DNA from: Nematopogon swammerdamellus | Taxonomy: Eukaryota > Arthropoda > Insecta > Lepidoptera > Adelidae | Direction of reading: 5' to 3' | Length of the DNA: 64,000 nucleotides | Assembly: GCA_946902875.1 (NCBI GenBank) | Contig: OX336340.1 | Location: forward strand, 9,529,566 to 9,593,565 | Part shown: positions 51,358 to 62,720 of the stretch, in pieces | Position numbering within the stretch: the first letter of the stretch is position 1 | Layout of the letters: each line of letters starts with the position of its first letter | The notes under the pieces: model-generated | Seen by the model: the letters and a program-made list of their open reading frames with translations, nothing else | The model's database searches: none | Told to the model about the DNA's origin: nothing | Position numbers and translations under genes: made by a program

Positions 51358-54075
51358 TATATATTCCTTTAGAATGTATTTATCGTGCGTAAAAAGTTTA
51401 CAGAATGCAACCATTTCCTAAATCAAATATTTATTGTATTTATTGATTTACTATAATTTATTGTTTTATATAAATTATAGAACAAATGGCAGACTTATTG
51501 CATAAGGCAATCTCTGCCGGTCAGTCACCCTATTTAAACATGTTTGTGGGTATTTAGAGAAAAACACTTAAAAACTAACAACAAAGACAACTTGGACGCC
51601 TAAAATAACACTATAATATGATCAATACCGGGAATAATTGCAATTCCGAAACCTATACATTTTCCAAACCGATGGACTAGTAGGCATTTTAGTGTCCCAA
51701 AAAAATTCAATAAGAGATATTAGACGTCTCTAGTATCAACCCATTCCGAGAAGTGGACAGAAATGAAAGATCAGGCTCTCTCGGTAAGTACACGGTAATC
51801 GGATAGGCTGTGGCTCGCTCGCCGCGACGAGACGAGGCGCTTCGCTCTCCGAGCGGAGCCTGGGGCTGGCTGCGTGTGCGCCTCTATACTCTATCGTCAA
51901 TACCGTCATCCACACTATATAAGGCAACGCAAGGCCAATCGAGAACAAATGACTAGTTGAAAATTGCTCTTCCAAGCGGAACTAATACAATATCAAATTT
52001 GGAGTTTTTGCCGCACAGAAATGGTAAGAACAATAATATAAATTCTAATCACGGAATAATCAAACGTTTTTGCGACTTCACATTCAATACTTATCTTAAC
52101 AGACACGACTCGCGCCAGTCAAACACCTCGTCCCGCTGGTTGAAAGGGTGTTTGCTTGATGGAGCGAGATTTTTTGTTGCGACAACCCGGAATAAGACAT
52201 CAATGAATTACATCCATTTAGTGAGTGCGTGTCATCAGCTACAATGCATCTGCCGTCGAATGTACCTATCTGTTGAAGTGAAGTGAGTGAGCCTGGTCTC
52301 TAGAATAAAAGACAAGGAAGCATCGGTGTGGAAGTGATTGAGTCGGCGGGCGATATGAAATGAAGTTGATAGAGTTGCAATGTGTGCGCGCGTGACGCGG
52401 CAGCCGCGCCGCCCCGCGCCGTAGGGCCTTCGGTAATCCTTATTACAATACTGGAATAAGTATCAATATCAATTTAGGACACAAAACTTTCAGAAACTAC
52501 CTACTTCGTGCTGTGCGTTGCACCAGTATAGTGCACACTCTAATATGACTCAACTTGAGGAGGACCACGCGACGTAGGTGGATAATTTACCTTGTATTAT
52601 ACTTTGTGAATATATGTGTGTGAATAAGAATACATATATATATATAAATTCTTCGTCTGGTCGTTTTAGACTCTCAGCATCTTTTACTGGTATTACATCA
52701 ATATTAAATATATGTGTGTGTGCCGTGGGTATTAATAAGAATAAGGTGAACTAAATCCATCCTACTACAGGCAATATACATATGTATAAAGTTTCCTGAT
52801 AAGTAGTATTTTTCTCCGCCGGAGCTAGCTGTATTATTGTAAGTAAACCGCTTTTCTTTCGTTCTAGGAATTTTATTTTACTTTCTAGAATCAAAACAAA
52901 GTCAAGTCAAGTTTTGTTAAATTGTCCAGCATCCGAGATATTTGCAGATATGACGAAGCCAATATACTCGTACATACCTATTAGCTTACGGAATTATTTT
53001 TCTTTAGCTAGCGGAAATGGCACGGCGGAGGTGGCGGCGCGCGGCGCGGCGAGGCGAGGTAGCCTTCACCAGTCGGAGAAACCAAACAGACGGGAGACTA
53101 TTGTGGTTTGTCTTGACTGTCGCTGTATCCTGTTGCGTATTATATATAATATATAACACTCTTAATGTCTTCAAAGATTTTATGACTTGTGGTGGTGGCT
53201 CGTATTTCGCTTAAGAATAGTTTTATTTAACTATAGAGCGGTAAATTATTACGGCGGTGATTAATCTCGCGATTCAGGATTCTCAAAATAGTACAATAAA
53301 TAAGTCGACAAGGTCACTCACAATGTGTTACCAGCTTGACGCGGAGAGATACCAAATGATACATCCTTGAAAGAAAGCTGGTAAATTGAGTTTAGGAAAT
53401 TATTTAACAGGTATATTTTTGTTTTTAACTCTTGAAAAATATAAATTGTTGATATAGCGAATGTAAGATAGAAGAGTAGCCCATATGTCAAGTACATTTC
53501 ATATTAATCATTCAAGTTATTGACGGGTGTGGCAGTCGAGGGCGGCCGGATACGTATACGAGGGCAGTGACGTAGGGCGGGCGCCGCGCCGCCGCGCCGC
53601 CCCTCAGCCGCTTCTCCGCACCTCCGCGCCGCGCGTTACCGACAACCTATCAATGAGAATGTTTGTTTTGCCAGAATTGCTAGTTAAAGAATACCTACAA
53701 CATAGGTATAATTACCTCGGAGACTACCTAATAAATGAGCAATAACCTCGACAATAACTATGAAAATTTCTATGTTACATGCAATATGTTTATTTTCATC
53801 AATCAAATCAAATAAATTGCATAAAATGTAATCTACAATGACTGCGTCAACACATGCCTTTGCAATATCGATGCTATCTCGTGCGGAAGGCATCATTTGA
53901 AAGTGTGTCGTGTCGTGACTCGTGTGAAATCATATTAGCTCTATAAATTATTTTATTTATAGTTGAAACATAGTAGGTACTACTCTATATACCTAATATA
54001 ATTTTAATTATAATTAATTTGAACATTATGTGCAGTAGAAAGAAAAAGTAAAAAATTACATCCACAAGTAGTGTA
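51358..54075. other. Intergenic with CpG-rich patches
   Basis: No gene recognised. CpG-rich islets at about 51800-51880, 52385-52430, 53010-53070 and 53530-53645 stand out from AT-rich DNA. They could be promoters or 5' exons of longer Limpet isoforms or another gene, but no coding exon was found. The ORFs around them (52914-53214, 53527-53745) lack domains. Confidence 0.4.
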
Positions 54076-57000
54076 TTTTTTTTTTTTTTTTTTTTTTATT
54101 GCTACCGAACTGGGTGGCTCTGTCCGAGGTCGCAACCTCAGGCGCAGCCAATTTCACCCCCGAGGAGGTGCCAGTCCGGCTTGGAGGTGGACTAATGTTG
54201 CTGGGGAAAGGCTATTAACCCGCGATTTGAAGATCTGTGGATTGTAGGAGTGGGGGAAGATATTTCCTGGGAGCCCGTTCCACACCTTTGCAGTGCGGCA
54301 CAAGAACGATTTAGAGAATCCTGCAGTTCGAAGAACTCTTCTGTCGACTACAAACGGGTGTTCCGCGAGAGTATGGCGGGTTTGGCGAAGGCGAACAGGA
54401 GGAGGAGGGATAAGGGAAGCAAGTTCGTCAGAGCAGCGGCCATAGTAGTACCGATAAAACAGGCTCAATGACCCAACGATACGTCTGTGCTTTAGAGGTT
54501 GAAGGTCCTTTGTGAGTACGGAGTCACCAATGAGGCGAATGGCTCGTCGCTGAATAGAATCCAAGGCTGAAAGAAGGTACTCAGGGGAACCCTCCCAAAG
54601 ATGACTGCAATATTCCATCACCGGTCTTACTTGTGCTTTGTAGAGTGTAAGCAGTTGGACCGGCGTGAAAAATCGCCGACAGCGGTAAAGGACTCCTAAT
54701 TTTCGAGACGCTAGTTTCGCCTTGGACTCTATGAACGATCGAAACCCAACGTCCCTGGACACCTCCATACCCAGGACGCCCAGACTACCATCGTTGGGGA
54801 CTTGGCTGCCCTGAAAAGTGGCTTGGAGAGGAAACGGATCAGCCTTAGTAGAGAAGGCACAAGCTTGCGTCTTGGCTACGTTGAAGTTGACCAAGTTCTT
54901 CTTCCCCCAAGAGGATACTTTTTCGAGAACCTGGTCAACCCGAGCAACAGTTTCGCGTCTCGCGTTTGCTGCTGAGGCCTCTCTACCCTTCCAGTCCTTG
55001 ATGAACCCTTCGTGCACCGTGCTGTCGTCCGCGTAACAGTGTATTTCGCCGAGCGAGAGCATGTCGTTGATGAACAATAAAAACAGCGTAGGCGACAGCA
55101 CGGATCCTTGTGGAACACCAGCATTGATTGAGTAGTCGGCCGAGCAGGCACCATCTAGGGTGACAAATATCGACCGGCCACTCAAAAAGCTGGAGATCCA
55201 GGTGCACAGTTTTGTAGGGACACCGTAGGCCGGAAGCTTGCTTAAGAGTCCCCGGTGCCAGACGCGATCGAATGCTTTGGATATGTCCAGAGCGACCGCC
55301 AGCGATTCCCCAAAACCATCGAGCCTTTCAGCCCATAAATGCGTGACGTACGCTAGAAGATCTCCAGTCGACCTTTGCTTGCGAAAGCCGTATTGTTTGT
55401 CGTCGAGGAGTTTAGAGTCTTCTAGGTACGTCAGGAGCGCTGAGTTGACAATACGCTCCATAACCTTACTCAAAAGTGAGGTTATCGCAATAGGGCGATA
55501 GTTCGATGGGTTCGCTGGGTCCCCCTTCTTGGGGACCGGCTGGACCGAAGCTCTCTTCCAGCAAGAAGGCATTGATCCGGAGGAATAGGAGCGTTTGAAT
55601 AGGCGGGTGAGGACTGGCGCCAATTCCAGAGCACAATTTTTCAAGACGATCGCCGGGACGCCGTCAGGCCCACTACTCTTCGAAATATCCAACTCACGTA
55701 GTGTTTTATGGACGACTCTGGGGTGGAACCTAATATTTGCCATCATACGCCCGCAATGGGGTAATGAAGGGGGGTTGGCGCCCAGGTCGTCCATGTTTGA
55801 GTTGGATGCGAAAAGGCGTGCAAAGATATTCGCCTTTTCTTTCGCGAGTATAGCGAGCGAGCCATCCGGACGTTCCAGCGGAGGTGTAGCAGGACGGCAG
55901 AAATTCCGACCGATGGATTTGGCGAGAGACCAGAAGGCGCGGCTACCCGAAGGGCTACGTGCAAGTTTCGCGCCAATTCCACGGTCGTGCCTGAACTTGG
56001 CCAAGTTTTGCGTTCGTTTGCAGGACCTAGCAACGACGTTGAGCTCTCGTCTGTTCTCGACAGACCTATTCTGCAGCCATTTCCTATAAGCCTTGTTCTT
56101 AGTGTCAATAGCCAGTCTGCATTGACAATCAAACCAAGGCTTATGGCGGCCGCCGATGGGAACGGTGGAGGTAGGTATGAAGAAATTCATACCCTGTGCG
56201 ATCACATCGACGACCGATTGGGCACACAGGGATGGGTCTGGAGAAGAGAAGCAAACGTCGTGCCAAGGGTAGGCTCCCAGGAAGGAACGGAAGTCATCCC
56301 ATTGTGCTGACCGGTAGTGCCAAACTGTTCGCGTACTACATTCACGTGCTTCCGCGAAGTGTACAGTTGGCACAGTTGAGCGTACAAGGCAATGGTCGGA
56401 GTTTCCGAGGGGAGCTTCGACCCTCACCTTGTAACCATTTGGCTCGGTAGTCAGCACAAGGTCCAACAAACTAGGTCGATGGGCAGGGTTATCAGGTATC
56501 CGAGTGGTTCCGGATACCAACTGCGTCAACCCGTGCGCAATGGCCAAGTTGTAAGCCTCCCTGCCGGCATGGTCAGTGATGGGGGAGCCCAACCAGTCTT
56601 GGTGTTTAGCATTGAAGTCACCCAGCATCACTAACTCCGCCGTAGGGAACTCGCAAAGCAGTTTGTCTGCCGTACTGCTGAGATGCTCATAAAATGCCTC
56701 TGTTCTTGACGCACTGAGGTTAGGGGATCTGTATGCACCCGCGTAAATCCTCACCACGTGGGGAAGATTCACGCGGATCCATAACACAGGAAAAGCAGGG
56801 TCTTCAAATCGGGTGAGCCGGGTATAGGAGACACCAGATCCAACGTACAAGCAGACACCACCCTTCGCCATGAAACGTTCCTGAAGATTGTAATCAGGAA
56901 CGTCCAGGTAGGATGCGTCCGCAGGACGCCCGATCTGGGTCTCCGTAAGAAAGAGGAGGTGAGGCCTCGCCGTCTGCAGATGGCAGGCGACGGATGAGAA

Positions 57001-57790
57001 ATTTGTGTGTAGACCTCTTATATTGGCGAGGTCTACCTTAAATTTTGAGGGAGAACGGGCCGCTGAAGGTTTATACAGTTTTCTATTTTTTGTTCGGCTC
57101 ATAATTTAGATGGGTGATTGATTCGTGGAGTGTATCGGAATGTGCCCAGGGCGCGGTGATGCCTTGTGCAACTCGGATAGACTCAACCAACTGACAGTCG
57201 CAGAGAGCGAGAGGACCCCCGGGCCCCCCCTCCCAGAAAACATGTGGTCTCCCATGGTCACCAGCCCCACAATGCTCTCTGACAGGGATTTTCGCGTGTT
57301 GATAGGGCAGCCAGCACACGGGTTGGTGAGGGCCGTGTGCCGGGCCCCTGTACTACCACGCAGGCAGGCAGCGGTCACCTGTTTCCACCGGCTCTCCCTG
57401 ACCCCTGCGGCTGTCAGTCGGTTAAAAGGAGTCTGGAGTGCGAGCGACACTAGCATCCACAACCCAGGACACCCCCGACACACTCAAGTCCACCGACCGG
57501 CTAGTCGCAGGCTGGCCTCCAAGTGTAGCAGAGCCACATCAGGAGTTTTTCGCCTACGACCTGTGGTACCAACCCGGACGACATAGTGGAGGACTTGTCT
57601 ACCACATAGTGAGGCTGAAAATAAATCCTGTTTAGGCGCAGGATGATCGCCTGCGTCCGACATTCCTCAGCTGTTGCGACTCTGGGACGGTGGTAATGCC
57701 AAAGGCATCGTCGCAACATTGCCCAGGGAGCACGACGAGGACGTGAATGTCGGACTTGCTGGGCTCTACTTTAGTGTGACCCACCGCTGG
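54076..57790 (-). mobile_element. CR1-like LINE, apparently full length
   Basis: Minus strand: GC-rich 5' region (57103 to about 57790), a 982-residue ORF, a short 3' UTR (54153-54098) and a poly-A of about 22 (plus-strand T run 54076-54097). The 3' end matches the truncated copy at 7709-8293. The 5' border is set only by where GC content drops, and no target-site duplication was confirmed. The 5' region has ORFs but no recognisable gag or zinc knuckle. Confidence 0.82.
54154..57102 (-). CDS. LINE polyprotein: APE endonuclease and reverse transcriptase
   Basis: 982 residues without interruption, starting MSRTKNRKLYKPS. Endonuclease/exonuclease/phosphatase fold at about 22-245: LANIRGLHTN (25-34), FLTETQIG (51-58, catalytic Glu54), MLGDFNAKHQDWLG (159-172), LLDLVL (212-217) and NSDHCLV (234-240). 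Reverse transcriptase at about 475-760: NYRPIAITSLLSKVMERI (534-551), QYGFRKQRSTGDLL (570-583), ALDISKAFDRVWH (604-616), GVPQGSVLSPTLF (662-674), catalytic HCYADD (688-693). The C-terminal RRFFTPVQLLTLYKAQVRPV and W-N-G-L-P blocks are usual for CR1/jockey-group elements. All catalytic residues are present, so it may be active. Confidence 0.93.
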   Translation of the reverse strand: MSRTKNRKLYKPSAARSPSKFKVDLANIRGLHTNFSSVACHLQTARPHLLFLTETQIGRPADASYLDVPDYNLQERFMAKGGVCLYVGSGVSYTRLTRFEDPAFPVLWIRVNLPHVVRIYAGAYRSPNLSASRTEAFYEHLSSTADKLLCEFPTAELVMLGDFNAKHQDWLGSPITDHAGREAYNLAIAHGLTQLVSGTTRIPDNPAHRPSLLDLVLTTEPNGYKVRVEAPLGNSDHCLVRSTVPTVHFAEARECSTRTVWHYRSAQWDDFRSFLGAYPWHDVCFSSPDPSLCAQSVVDVIAQGMNFFIPTSTVPIGGRHKPWFDCQCRLAIDTKNKAYRKWLQNRSVENRRELNVVARSCKRTQNLAKFRHDRGIGAKLARSPSGSRAFWSLAKSIGRNFCRPATPPLERPDGSLAILAKEKANIFARLFASNSNMDDLGANPPSLPHCGRMMANIRFHPRVVHKTLRELDISKSSGPDGVPAIVLKNCALELAPVLTRLFKRSYSSGSMPSCWKRASVQPVPKKGDPANPSNYRPIAITSLLSKVMERIVNSALLTYLEDSKLLDDKQYGFRKQRSTGDLLAYVTHLWAERLDGFGESLAVALDISKAFDRVWHRGLLSKLPAYGVPTKLCTWISSFLSGRSIFVTLDGACSADYSINAGVPQGSVLSPTLFLLFINDMLSLGEIHCYADDSTVHEGFIKDWKGREASAANARRETVARVDQVLEKVSSWGKKNLVNFNVAKTQACAFSTKADPFPLQATFQGSQVPNDGSLGVLGMEVSRDVGFRSFIESKAKLASRKLGVLYRCRRFFTPVQLLTLYKAQVRPVMEYCSHLWEGSPEYLLSALDSIQRRAIRLIGDSVLTKDLQPLKHRRIVGSLSLFYRYYYGRCSDELASLIPPPPVRLRQTRHTLAEHPFVVDRRVLRTAGFSKSFLCRTAKVWNGLPGNIFPHSYNPQIFKSRVNSLSPATLVHLQAGLAPPRG

Positions 57791-58196
57791 CACAGTAGAT
57801 TGCTAGATTGGTAATTTGGTGAACTCCATACAGCTCCAGAGAACACTACCAATGCTTAACCCAGCGAACCCCCTAACTATACTGTATGAGGCTATCAACG
57901 ATTATACCGATTACCGAGTCAAAGCAAAGTAAAATGTGTTAAACATCTTGATTTCGAACGGATGTGTCAATATATGTATTAGGGCTCGGCTACACGACCG
58001 ATAATTGTATCACCAGTTTATGTAGTTGAGTTGGGCTGTGGGCATGACGACCGATTTCTCTACAACCTTTATGTTTAGTCTTTGAGGTGCGCACACACGG
58101 ACGTTTGTTCAGTCGTTCGCTCTGCATAGTGCGAAAGGAGCACTGAAGAACGTCTTCGCGGTCACTCATTAAAACTAAAATGGCCCACACATAGAA
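57791..58196. other. Intergenic, nothing recognised
   Basis: No gene. Sequence between the CR1-like LINE and the next LINE tail. Confidence 0.5.
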
Positions 58197-58430
58197 CCAA
58201 CCCCAGGAAGCATTTTCTGACGCACCGGGTCGTAAGGGCATGGAACAAATTATCTGAGGACACCGTCAGCGCCCCCTCGGTTAATACTTTAAAAAACCAA
58301 TTAGACAAAAAAAAAACAAAACCACAAACAAACAAAAATACTTAAAAACAATACAAGTGCACTCATAAATTAATAAACAGAATACACGCACCAGCTGTTA
58401 GCTGTCAGTGTTTAAAATAAATAAATAAAT
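58197..58430 (+). pseudogene. LINE 3' fragment with TAAA-type tail
   Basis: The plus frame from about 58199 reads NPRKHFLTHRVVRAWNKLSE then DTVSAPSVNTLKNQLD. This R-V-V-x-x-W-N-x-L ... S-A-x-S-V-N-x-x-K-N-x-L-D text is typical of the C-terminus of L2/CR1-group reverse transcriptases. A (TAAA)n tail (58416-58435) follows. Only the last ~40 codons remain. Confidence 0.7.
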
Positions 58431-59637
58431 AAAATAGTGCAGTGTAGGTAGGCTAACTGACTTATAAAAAGTCGGTGGCCGGATCGATTAAAAAGTTGGC
58501 CGCTATAGGCGTTTTACAACTTTTTTAGTTGTACCAAGTTTTGTTGAGTCGTGGAGAGTCGGTGCCGAATTGGCGTCGTGTTCGCTCCCTCGTCATTTTG
58601 CATATATTTTGGAAGTTTTTTTAGTACGACTAAACAGTTTAGTTGGATAAGAATCGGTCCTCTGCGCGAGCCCTTATTCCTACTCAGAAAATAGAGTTTA
58701 CCCGCACCGTGCGTTGCTCGCCAGTTCGCCAGTGAGTGACGGCGCGCGCGTGCTGAGTGCGAGCGAGTGACGCGACAAGGTGCGCGCGCGCGATGCTGCG
58801 GCTGCATGTTGTGGCAGACGCAACTAGGACGCGGCCTTCCCAGCGCCCGGCGCGGCGCCCTCGGCTCACAAGCGTTTATTTTTGGGATATCTCCGCCGCC
58901 GACTTTATTGTGCAATTCCTCGAACCGGTTCGATAGAGCTTGCGCCAATCTCAAACGCAACGTACACCTATTCACGAGTCCGTGGCGATTCCCACCTCAG
59001 CCTAAGCCCCGCCTCTCAAAATACCTACAGACTACTCTCGATTCCCACCTTAACTAATACAAATACACAAGCTGCAATCTAGAAAGTGCATTCTGTCTGC
59101 CACCAGTGCCGAAGAAGCAAATTGGAATGAGATATTCTATCAATTTGCTATGATTTACTCATAAAGCTTCATAAAGTTCATAGAACCCCAATGTAAATGT
59201 TGACAATGTGTTCCTCGGTCGTTTACTTGACTTTCAGTGCAACGCTCTTGTCTATTCTGAGCATGACAGATAAGGAAGATGAATATATAGAAAAATACAT
59301 ATTTAATTGGTGCATCTCTAGAACTAAACTATGTAACAAATTTTGAGTAAAAGGAAATAAGCCAAACATATTAAAGCATCTTTCCTGTCGTAGCGGAAAA
59401 TAGACGTTGCGCCTGGGTATTAACAAAGGGAAAGAAAACCAAAAAGCATTCACTTACGATTTATTTTGAAACCATACGAAAATCATCGATACATAAAATT
59501 AGTACCCATGACGTGCCATTGGATCCATGAATGCATCACTCCGTGGAAGATACGCCGTATTCTAATCTGGGCTTACCAATATTAAATAAATAGAAGCGAG
59601 GAGGACGCTAAGTTAATTCAATCTAAGCTCGGGATAG
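58431..59637. other. Intergenic; GC-rich patch 58700-58870
   Basis: No supported gene. A CpG-rich patch at about 58730-58870 carries overlapping ORFs on both strands but no domain. Minus-strand AATAAA signals (59463, 59583) downstream of the next gene could end its transcript. Confidence 0.4.
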
Positions 59638-61007
59638 TCAATCGTCCGAATTACCCCAGAAGTCGTCTAACTCGTCATTGGATTCTTCTTCGTTTACCTC
59701 GGGTTCTTTCTGGGCTGCTTCCTCGATCTTTTCCTCCTCAAATGAGCCTAGTTTCGGCTGATCTTTGAGTCGGGGTTTAAGGGCGGAGGTCTCCGCGTCG
59801 TCCACACTGTCGGCCGACGCCTCGTTGCTCCAACATTCGCTAGTGTTAGGTTTCGTTTCTTTTGAATTTTCTCTCGATCGACTTCTGGAATGAGAACGCG
59901 TCGTTAGATTAGGAGCGCTTCCGTACCCGGCCACGTCCGTATTGAACTCGGCCTCTTCGAGTGAAGTAAAAACTCGGAGTTCCTCCTCCCTCGAAGCCTT
60001 CGAAGAATCTCTAGAGGACGTTGAGGACGACGAGTGACACTTTCTGAAGCTTCTTCGCCGTCCGCTCGGGTCATTTCGTTGCAGCGGACGAAACTTCACT
60101 CCGTCTAGCGATCTTAAAACAAAATGGACACTTTCGTGAGTATATTACAATGAGGAAACATGTGCGACGTGATATACTAAATATAAAAATACCTCTCGTG
60201 ATCGATTTAAATATGAAGTCGGAGCGAAAGCTGTCGTGAAGTTAACTGCGTGAGTTGACACTGAAATGAGAAGTGAGCGTGGCTGCGGACAATACGAGAG
60301 TATAAGCACCTCAGGAAGTCCTCGCTGTATTGCGCGTTCGGGTCGCTCTCGCCTCCGGGCGGGAACGGGGCGTGCTCGTACGACTGGAAGTGTATCTCGG
60401 GCAGCGTGGTCTGCGGCGCTGGGCTCAGTGGTCGGTAGTGCCATGTCAGTTTTTCTTTCGTTTCACTATTTTCTTCCTCTTCGTCCTTACGCTCGAAAGA
60501 ATTTCCCAAAGATCGAGGTGAATCTGAAATATTTTCACAAGAGCCTGTAGGTGAGCGATTTTCCGAGTCGACACTGAACGATTTGATCGTCTGGGGGATG
60601 ATGGTTGTGGTCGTCGAGGTATACCTTTCCGGCGTCCGCTTATTACCGTTCTCGGCGTCGCGGTTGGTCGAGGTGCTATCGACCGAGTCGCCGAAGCTCG
60701 AGATCTTGGTGGAGAAGAGGAGTGCGGTCGAGTCCGGCTTGCGGCCGCCGTAGTACTTGATGGTCGCGGAAGTCAGTTTGCCCTCGTCGTCCTCGACTAG
60801 CCACAAGTAGCCGTGGCCGCTTCGCTGCGTCCAGTCTTCGCCGTTGGGGTAGCTCGACGACTGGCGGAGCAGTTCCGTGTAGTACTGCACGAGTTCGTCG
60901 AACTGCGGTTCGCCGTCGGGCAGCATGCCGTGCAATATGTGTCGGATGGTGTCGATCGCTTCCAAGCCACCGGCGTATGAGAGTAGTACGGAGAGGAGCA
61001 GCCCCAT
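59638..61007 (-). CDS. Unrecognised two-exon gene, 390 residues
   Basis: Join 61007-60310 and 60112-59638. The intron (197 nt) has donor GTGCTT and acceptor GTTTTAAG, and the frame is kept across it (phase 2; ...SEDFL-R-SLDGVKF...). Start at 61007 in good context (CACAATGG); upstream codons are open but lack an ATG. The first residues MGLLLSVLLSYAGG are hydrophobic but have no basic start, so a signal peptide is doubtful. Residues about 16-95 look globular (AIDTIRHILHGMLPDG, SGHGYLWLVEDDEG). The middle is Ser/Thr-rich. Exon 2 is low-complexity, with a Ser-rich basic stretch (FRKCHSSSSTSSRDSSKAS) and an acidic tail ending DELDDFWGNSDD. I do not recognise the family. GC-rich codons and clean splice phase support a host gene. 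Confidence 0.75.
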
Positions 61008-61260
61008 TGTGGATGCACAGATGTCACTCGATAACTGATGCACTACGCGGGCGGTGCGACGGGCGCGGGCGGGCCCTCGCTCGAACGAGATGAATGGATG
61101 GCCGTGGCCTCGCTCGGCGGCGCGGCGGGTGTCGCGCTGCTAGAGGTGGAGGTTGCGCTCTAGAATCCGCTCGTGTGTAGGACGCAGACGCGTGCGATGT
61201 CGCGGAGGGCGGGCGCGGGCCGCAGCCGGTCACCGAGTGCAGCGATAAAGCGCGCCAGGT
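61008..61260 (-). promoter_or_regulatory. CpG-rich promoter / 5' UTR of the 390-residue gene
   Basis: GC- and CpG-rich sequence directly upstream of the 61007 ATG (GGGCGCGGGCGGGCCC, GGCGGCGCGGCGGG). The ORFs in it read as stop-poor GC DNA. Promoter role inferred from position and composition. Confidence 0.45.
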
Positions 61261-62720
61261 TTCGGGCAGTACTTTTGAACAACTGAAATAAAACTGATAA
61301 CGTTTGCCAAAGATTCGATCTCCGTTTAGAGGTAGGCTTGGCGACCAGCGCCAGACGCCATCGCTCTAATGTGATATAGCGCAGGTGGGCCTTGTGGCGC
61401 ATATTTCAGTTGGGCAGAGCCGGATTAAGATGAATTAGACCTTTTAATTATGGCATCAAAGTTTTTTTTATATCTGAAGCAACGTTGGCGTCAGGATTAT
61501 TAGTGACACCATTAATTCTTACTAGCAGAAGGAGTTTTCAAGGTGTATATTTTTTATCTCTATTATGAGCAATAAGCGGATATTTCTATGGTGAAAATAA
61601 TTTCAATAAAATCAATTTCCGAATGATATTGACAACAATGTTTGTACTTACTTATATTTGTTTTCAAGTAAATGTTTCCTATGTGGTACCAACTTTCGAA
61701 TCTGACTAACCAATACCAACATAAGATTTCGAACATATTCAAGTAAGCCAAGTCACTTCAATCAACTCTCGCGGTGTAGTTAGTAGTAGATGTGGATTTC
61801 TGACAATCAGTGATAGTTTGTGACACCCTAGTCCGTCCGTGGTGATAGGTCCTGTATTTCGCACAGAGGGTTCCGGAGGCATTCAATATTGCACGCATAT
61901 CAAGTTAGTCTAGTCAAATTTTCTGAAAATCGAAGTTTTAGAAGCAAATCATATAACTTTTTGGTAAACGGTGTTTTCTTACTAATTCGACCCTGCTGAA
62001 TCCAAAAATGCCGTTTGCCCTCCCCCACCTCCCCCCCTTCCCCCCCATTTCCCCTCCGAAGTGTCCCGAGCCGTAGTTTTTTTTATTTTACAGAAAAACG
62101 GTTACAGATAGGAGCAAATGTTCGAAGAAGAACTTAATCTATGTTAAATTTCCAAAACATAAGTGCTAAATTTATATCGATACGATAAGTAGTTTTTGAG
62201 ATACAGCCTTCGACATTCGATGAAAAAGTAAAAAAAAATGGTTTTTTGTATTTCTTCTCAATTTGTAGGAAAGTGACAGCAGTTATGAGAAAATTATCTA
62301 AAGACGTTTTATAGCTTATGCATTTATCTTGAAAATAATATCTAATTCATATTCATGTGAACAATGGTTCTCGAACCACAGGTTATCGCGTCGAGGTATT
62401 CCCGCGCGCATCGTACACTCTCATGGATCACCACTAGAAGCATGGAATATTACTTTTGAGCAAAAGGTCATTTCCCCCTATATTGACCCTGCTGAATCCG
62501 AATATGTCGGTTGCCTGAGCGAAGTACCGACCGGAAGTGAGATATTCAAGATGGCGGCCAATATGGTGCTGAAATTCGATATTGTCGCTGTAAAGCCCCC
62601 CTTTGACACAGGAACACGTTCAAAATGTGTAGTTGTATGTTTTTGTGCATAAGGAATTAACAAATACACGTTTAAAACATTGGTTATGTTTATTAAAAAA
62701 CTTAGAGGCAATCAAACATA
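61261..62720. other. Intergenic with a repeated block
   Basis: No gene. The block ACCCTGCTGAATCC(A/G)AA followed by TTGCC occurs at about 61990 and 62488, each after a T/A-rich lead-in, which points to a dispersed repeat next to the CXC gene. C/T-rich run CCCTCCCCCACCTCCCCCCC at about 62020-62040. Confidence 0.45.

Noticed and set aside
55595..56310. Plus-strand ORFs of 164 and 107 codons
   Set aside because: Antisense shadows of the LINE reverse transcriptase ORF (54154-57102).
57083..57586. ORF1 (gag-like) of the CR1-like LINE in the 5' GC-rich region
   Set aside because: The ORFs there lack any zinc knuckle or coiled-coil pattern and overlap on both strands; treated as 5' UTR.
61037..61043. 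Start of the 390-residue gene at 61043
   Set aside because: That position is a GTG codon; the first ATG, in good context, is at 61007.
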